The translations under genes were made by a program, and so were the position numbers. Shown here one piece after another: positions 57,859-64,000 of a DNA stretch of 64,000 nucleotides (position 1 is its first letter; each line of letters opens with the position of its first letter). The notes beneath the pieces were generated by a model. It saw only the letters and a program-made list of their open reading frames with translations, was not told the DNA's origin and searched no databases. Source of the DNA: Petrosia ficiformis (taxonomy: Eukaryota; Porifera; Demospongiae; Haplosclerida; Petrosiidae); contig OX345637.1 of NCBI GenBank assembly GCA_947044365.1, positions 15,284,916-15,348,915 of the forward strand. Direction: 5' to 3'.

Positions 57859-59501
57859 TTATTTTTGTTGTTGCTGTGGCATTAGTAATGGAGTGTCATA
57901 AACAACAGATACAGGTTGTTGTTTAATGGATGGTTTAGTTTCACCATATGCTAAATTATGTTCAAGATGGATGGATTGTAGAGGAACTTCTTCTCTAGTT
58001 GTATCTTTAACAACATCATAAACTTCATTAGTATCAAAATAGACTTTTCCTGTTGTTTCTTAAAATGTAAAATAGATATATATTAAATAAATAAGTTGAT
58101 GTATTAGTGGAAATAAAAGTATTAATTAATATACTTACTCTTTTTATATAGAATAGTGATCACAATCAGAATGATAATGACACTAACAACAATGTTTAAT
58201 AGAGTAACACCAATAACTATACCAGCAACAGCTCCACTGTTTAAACCTGTAGAGATGTATATTAATTAATATACAATAACGCTCAATACAGTGTTTCCTG
58301 CACAGGATGGTAGCATGACATTCCTCCACCATTTAGTCTTGCTCTTCCATCCTTTAATTATAAAGATTATGCTAATAAACACTGTTATATAACACAGACT
58401 GATAATTGTTGGTCAAACATTATGTACTGCTCCTCCACCCTAAATATTTATATTAAAGGAAACACTGCAATATTCATATATATGGTAAGTAGTACAGCTA
58501 TTAGTAAACACAATCCACTTCTATAATAAATACTAGCATGAGAATCTTCTATCTATTACCAAAATCCCATGCAAAGAACTAGCTCTAAAATTAATTGTAA
58601 CTAATGACATTAACTCTAACATAAATAAAAAACAAACAACAATGTTATATGAAATATAACAATAATAATTGAGACTTAATTCAGTTAGTATCATAACATT
58701 ATAGTTCGGGTATGCATGTGTGTTTATGTACAATAAGATATACAGAAACAACATCTCTATGCTTGTGATGACCAATTAAAGTAATAATAATTATATATAT
58801 ATATACTATAGTTGCTTATTTTTCCATTTTAGAACTACAAAAAAAAATTGTTATAATAACCATTTTAATAGTTACTACACATGCAGTTGCAAGGAATATC
58901 ATAAATATACAATTTAGTGTGTTAATTGTCATATAGGATGTTGTGACTACATGCATGATGTTACTACTACAAAGGCACACTAGAATAAATTAAATTATGT
59001 GTTTGTAGGTTTCCAAACCCTTTTGATGGTCATATATAATTACATGTACTTTAGTAGTAAAATTATACTAAATTGAAATATGAGTAGACAGCACCCTAAA
59101 ATTATACTGCTTCAGCTAATTACATATAATTAGCTATGACATTATATGAATGTATTCTGAACAATGAAGTAATTGCTAATACCTTGTATCTGTACTGAAT
59201 AATAATCATTAATGATGACTGTCATTTATGAAACAACACAAAATTATTATATTAAAGTTGTTTATTTCGGCATTTTTCATTCTTTGTATTAATTCTTTAT
59301 ATTTCAGCTGCTGTTTCCACAAGTGCTGCTGTTTCCACAAGTGTGTGTTTGCTTATGTGCTATGCCTATAAATTGACAGAGGTCTCCGGAATGACACAAG
59401 ACTGTAACACGAATATATATTATTACAACCCCTTGAAAATTAATCATAAGGATGGCTTTATAGGGCATAAAAATGGTCAATTGTCGCAAACATAGGATAA
59501 C

Positions 59502-59545
<44 letters not shown>

Positions 59546-62500
59546 CTGATCATGTGACCTGTGGCCAATCAGAGTGCAGATATTGCGTCACGTGATTGAC
59601 CATTAAATCACTTATTGCACACTTTTGCGTGCAATAAATAGTTATTGCACACTTTGCTCACCTCTACTAACGAAGCTGCTTCAACAACAGTGGTAGTTCA
59701 CCAGATCGTCAATAAATCACTTAAAACACACTTGACAGTGCATCGTGTGTTTCAATGTAGCACTTGGGCGGTCAATAAAGGTCTCGTTTACATAACGCAC
59801 TCGCCTTCGGCTCGTGCATTATGTAAACTCGACCTTTATTGACCCGCCCTCGTGCTACATTAAAACACGTAATCACGGTAAAGTGTGTTCTAACTATTAC
59901 TTATTATACATAAATATATTATTAAATTATATATTATAATTATATATATATACATCACATCATTGAGGTTTTGTTTGCTACAAGTACGTTCATAATGGAA
60001 CACTGTAAAGGTTTATTTTAACTGTTGGTTGGTTGTAGGAGTTTCTACTTAATTTTTTTCAACAATGATTTGTTTTTCCTGCTAGGTAATAGGCTTGTAA
60101 AATACATGTCATAATAAAGTATGGTAACAAAAAATGTAATGTACACAGCATAATATTATGTATATACAATCTATAGTGTATTATTATCATTCCCACTATA
60201 ACATCAGTGAAATCTGTACTTATAATAACAAATAAGCTATGATGTGTGTACTGGACAGATATAACACAAGTACACAAATATATTTATTAATGAGCCAGTA
60301 TATTATTTCATATTTCAACTCAATCCTACTATTATAATCCATATAAATTATAAACCACATAACAAATTAAAAAATCTATATTACATTTTAAAATTTAGTG
60401 GACCCAAAATATTGAGCATTATAGAACTGTCTTTCAACCAATAATAATATTCTATCATTATAGGTAATTTCACAATTACATGTACTAGTACCAAGTAGTG
60501 CTGTTTAAATACCTGAAGATCCTCCTACACAAGTGGGTATGACAGTTGATGTAGTAATAGAAGTTCCTGATGGTGATGATGTTGTTGTCATAGAAACAGA
60601 TGATGTTGTTGTACTGGTTGGTTTAGGGGATATTGCTGTTGTGATAGATGTGAATAGTGTAATGTATAGTAGTATGATATGATAGGTTGTATGTATAGTG
60701 TACAACATTTGATTATACACATACCTGATATCATGTCAATACAATGAAAATAATAATTAAAAACAAGTACCACAGACTATATGAATCCACTCACCTGGAC
60801 CGACTATAACTTCATCTGTTAACTCAGTCACTTCAGACATACCATATGGATTACTGGATTGAACTGTGAAACTATACATTCCTTCCTCTAGATACAAAGT
60901 GATTACACCATTTATCATTGAACCAGTGAAGTATTGAGAATCAGGATTAATAGTTTGAGTATCAAACAGTTGATCGTTTTCATAAAGAGATATTATAAAA
61001 TTAAAGTCAGCTGAATTAATAACTCCACTGTATGATACTTGTATTAGTAAAATAACTATTCCACTTCCTCCAATCACATTATTAAAAACAGGTAGAGAAG
61101 GTATACCTAATAGAGAGATATATGTATAGATAGACAGATAGATAAATAGATAGATAGATATTAATCAAATGAAAAGAGACAATTAATACCCAACTAACAT
61201 TTATAAAAAAATGTAGGATTACCTAATAGAGAGATACATGTATAGATAGATAGATAAAGAAATGATTTAGAATATAAAAATTCTTTACTAAAATCTGTAA
61301 TTATTGCATCATTGAGGATTTTAAAATGAGTCCCAGTACAATTATAAACTAGCAGCTTGTTTAATAGAGCTGTCAATGTCCACAGGTTTCTACACATTTT
61401 GCAAACACAAACAGACACACAAAATTATCCCACCATTTCATCTTCACTACATGACGAGGGAAATTAACAAATCATTAGTAGATTATCAACAACCTGCCAG
61501 TACAATTCATTTTTTTTTCTAACCTGTATCAGTTATAAGATAGTTAGTTCTCATCTCTTCTTCTCCAATATTATTATCAGCTGACACAAGACAACTGTAA
61601 TTAACACCAGCAATGACAGGACCTAATGAAACAGATCGTCTATCACAATCACTCATTGAAACACAGTCAATGATAATAGATAAAAGACCATCTCCACTAG
61701 AATCCTTTCTTTCACAATCAACAGTAACTGTTTCTAATCCCACACCTCCAGTGTGTCTGAAATACCATGTGACTGACAGGTTTCCATTAACATTAGTTAG
61801 AACAGTAGACATGAAGTCAAGAGCTATATTCAACAATGATAAACACAAAACATAATAATAAACAATATCACTTACCTCCTGAAGATGTTTTGAAAACTAT
61901 TTGTTCAACATATGAAATAGTTGTTATGGTAACAGTATACTGTATATTAGGTTTTAATCCATTAATAGTTACTGTATTATTATAATCTGTATCTATTGTA
62001 TTATTAGGAGTAACTTGTCTTGTTATATTACTGATTCCTTCTGTTGTAGTGTATATAAACACATTGAATAGAGTGAAGACAGGTGATCCTAGATTAATAG
62101 GATTAAGCCAACTTAATACAACAGACTCTGCTTCAGGATCACCAACAACTGTTACACTTCGTGGCATCGATGGAGGAACTGATGAACCAAATATAATAAT
62201 ATTATATAACAGATATAGATTATAATATTATATAACATAATAATATTAATAATTAAAACTCACCATATCTCTTAATTATTATTCTTTCACCAGTTAATAT
62301 ATATTATGACAATACCAACGTTTCGTTTCATCAGGGTATAATGCAAAAAAATACAAACAACAGACAGTTTAAATAGATGTTGATTAGTTCTGACAATGAC
62401 AGATAGATAACATGACGGGTAGCTAGAGTGGTGTGATGAATTATTCTGACAATGACAGAAGACATGACGGTTATGATGGATGACATGATGTAGCTCAGTG

Positions 62501-63953
62501 TGTGAGGTCACAGTTAACTGCCAGTATGGCTGGCTCGGATAGGTTTCCACTATCTCTATTCAATAGATTTGGAACTTGGTGGATATACCATGACTCAAGG
62601 ATGCATCGCTGGAACCATCGTTGATGTTGATGGAGAATAGTAGCATCTCCCCAGGCTATGTGATGGTGAGAAGTCCAAGCATGCTTAGCTAGGGCGCTGG
62701 ATTTACAGTCACCTGTGATTACTGATCATTGGTGTTCCTTGATCCTGCAGTCCAAGGTTCTGAGATTCTGCCGGACGTAAGATTTATCATAGTCCTTCAC
62801 TAATAGTACAAGGAATTTTATAAACCACCCAAAACGTATGCAATGTGGGAATGGGTTCCTTTGGGTGGACAGAATTTCTCTGAGGAATCTGGTAAAAGTA
62901 AAGATGCTTTTAATACCAATATCCCACTGAGCTCTACTCACCACACCACCTTAGCTAGCCATCATGCCATCCATCATAGTCGTCGTCATCATACCCTGAA
63001 GGCTATTGATTAAAATAGCCAAAACGTTAGTGTTATCGTAATATATATTAACTGGTGAAAGAGAATAATAAATAAGAGATATAAATAATCCTAGTTTTCA
63101 AGGTCTATATAAAACTTACCATATTCAATAAGTTCAATTGTGTTGTTAATAGATATTAATACTCCATTTGTTAAAGTATTAGTATAATTACCAGTATCAC
63201 TTGATATCACTGTTGTAATTGTTAATTGACCTGGTACACTAGTATCAAATCTACCACCATCAGTCACTTCACTATTGTTCTTAGTCCAGATTGATGTAGG
63301 GTTTGGGTTACCATCTATATTACTATAAGCTGTAATAGTTATATCATCTCCAGTAACCACATAGAATGGTCCAGTTTGTGGAACACCTTCAGCAGAATCT
63401 GTAAGTGAGAGTGTAAGTATAAATTAAGAACTCGATGATAAACTATATTATGACAGAAAGGCACATTTACTTACAAATTAATTGTCCAAACATTACCTTT
63501 CAAATGTTTACTATTCAGTCATTATATATATTATACAGGAATATAACTAAATGTAATCTTTAAAAATAACAACTTCATTAAAATCAGACTGTGACCTTTC
63601 CACATGTAAATCATATAATATTCACTATTATTATAGTAAAAATACATGTATTACTATACTACACAACTCACATAGAACATTCAGTATAATGAATCCAGTT
63701 GAAGTGCCTCCTTTATTAGATACTGTAATAGAATAGTTTCCACTATCAGTACGATTGACATTAGTAAATATAATGACTGGATATATAGATATATTAGGAT
63801 TAGATTCTCCTTCACTAATAGGAGTACCATCAAATGACCATTCATAATCATCAGGAACAATAGGAAATCCCTCTGTTTGTTGAATATTGAGAGAAAATGA
63901 ATACCCTTCGATAATTACAATTGTAGTTGAGTTTTGAAGAAGAACTGGGGGCT
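57859..63953 (-). CDS. Gene H: Ig-FN3 receptor, first exon beyond the right edge
   Basis: Eight exons seen: 63953-63672 (Ig2), 63398-63120 (Ig3), 62178-61876 (FN3-1), 61823-61524 (FN3-2), 61106-60795 (FN3-3), 60635-60513 (stalk), 58246-58139 (TM) and 58058-57859 (tail), phase 1 throughout. Signal peptide and Ig1 should lie right of 64000. Ig2 and Ig3 lack the cysteine pair; FN3-2 keeps four cysteines; FN3-1 is the short form of C and D. The usual stalk acceptor (TAG) is TAT here; an AG 18 bases further in restores the frame, or the exon may be skipped without frame change. The tail reads VYDVV, LAYGET (+3 position lost for ITIM), VVYDTPLL and stops after MPQQQQK, so no strict ITIM remains. 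Otherwise intact. A Penelope-like fragment lies between FN3-1 and Ig3. Confidence 0.75.
59497..59885. repeat. AT microsatellite and foldback MITE in the gene H intron
   Basis: After a TA tract (59497-59540) comes an element whose right part is a long hairpin: CAATGTAGCACTTGGGCGGT and GTTTACATAACGCACTCGC pair with GCTCGTGCATTATGTAAAC and ACCCGCCCTCGTGCTACATT (about 59744-59868). The left part is related to 8140-8225. Absent from the matching intron of gene D. The 65-codon open frame at 59645 belongs to it. Confidence 0.75.
61120..61260. repeat. TAGA tetranucleotide tracts before FN3-3 exons
   Basis: TAGATAGA-type repeats lie just upstream of the FN3-3 acceptor in every copy (near 13064-13090, 23755-23775, 34094-34115, 44265-44307 on the other strand, 54800-54825 and here). 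In the sense of the genes they read as TATC tracts and probably serve as the pyrimidine-rich part of the acceptor. In this copy the block CCTAATAGAGAGATA is repeated about 110 bp away. Confidence 0.75.
62267..63080 (-). mobile_element. Penelope-like element fragment with long inverted ends
   Basis: About 57-59-bp inverted ends: ATCTCTTAATTATTATTCTT at 62267 and its near complement ending at 63080, both containing CACCAGTTAATATATATTA. Inside, on minus, a two-frame reading shows LRTLDCRIKEH, then GDCKSSALAKHAWTSHHHI, then RCILESWYIHQVPNLLNRDS (about 62780-62540). This pattern (arginine-rich TLxxRIKEH, ALAxHAW, and LESxxI with LNRD.G) is that of the C-terminal GIY-YIG-type endonuclease of Penelope-like elements. 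The reverse transcriptase part is missing, so it is a non-autonomous remnant. It sits in the intron between Ig3 and FN3-1 of gene H. Confidence 0.65.
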
Positions 63954-64000
63954 CTAGAAAGAAAGTGAGTGGTATGATATATATATATATATATAATTTA

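Larger units (their letters stand above)
57196..60660. repeat. Segmental duplication: gene H 3' half
   Basis: Collinear with 30350-33640: 3' flank, tail, TM, intron and stalk. The left edge at about 57196 abuts the truncated exon 1 of gene G, so this edge is a rearrangement breakpoint. Confidence 0.75.

Noticed and set aside
1..64000. CRISPR array, bacterial operon or viral genome
   Set aside because: Repeats are minisatellites or transposons without regular spacers; genes are spliced and eukaryotic; no viral structural or replication genes seen.

Overview
The window is AT-rich nuclear DNA of an animal. It has spliced genes with GT-AG introns, a eukaryotic tRNA-Val(AAC) gene, simple-sequence tracts and many decayed transposons. 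The protein architecture (secreted or membrane Ig plus fibronectin-III receptors), the strong AT bias and the small introns fit an early-branching invertebrate. My best guess is a demosponge such as Amphimedon, by inference only and without a database match.

Almost all coding content belongs to one tandem multigene family of type I membrane receptors. The full-length form (genes C, D, F) has nine exons: (1) signal peptide plus an Ig V-like domain; (2) and (3) two Ig-like domains that lack the usual cysteine pair; (4) to (6) three fibronectin-III-like domains; (7) a Ser/Thr-rich stalk; (8) the transmembrane helix; (9) a tyrosine-containing cytoplasmic tail. Every internal intron I could place is phase 1, so each domain is a removable cassette. 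The tails carry ITIM-like motifs ([LSI]xYxxI) and a conserved V[IV]YDxP motif, so an inhibitory or signalling surface receptor, possibly for self/non-self or microbial recognition, is the most interesting reading.

Layout, left to right. 491-908 (-): first exon of a divergent member that runs off the left edge. 2740-3039 (-): an orphan Ig exon. 4140-5700: two minisatellites. 6725-9749 (-): gene A, a short receptor with Ig1, one FN3, stalk, TM and tail. 11497-17165 (-): gene B, a shorter receptor with Ig1, two stalk exons, TM and tail, plus a dead FN3 exon split by a hAT MITE. 20474-21357 (-): pseudogene of a second Ig family. 22671-28627 (-): gene C, full length. 29448-29520 (-): tRNA-Val. 31049-36973 (-): gene D, full length. 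37221-38190 (+): second copy of the other Ig pseudogene. 38436-50710 (+): gene F, full length and the only receptor on the plus strand, head to head with D, its introns swollen by a Crypton-like element and by an RLE-type non-LTR retroelement. 53288-57195 (-): gene G, a wrecked copy. 57859 to beyond the right edge (-): gene H, whose first exon lies outside the window.

The 3' halves of D, F (inverted) and H are recent segmental duplicates including their flanks. Paralogs differ mainly in Ig1, in stalk length and in which tail motif survives. The stalks, FN3 domains and much of the introns are close to identical between copies, as expected of a young, still rearranging cluster with possible gene conversion.
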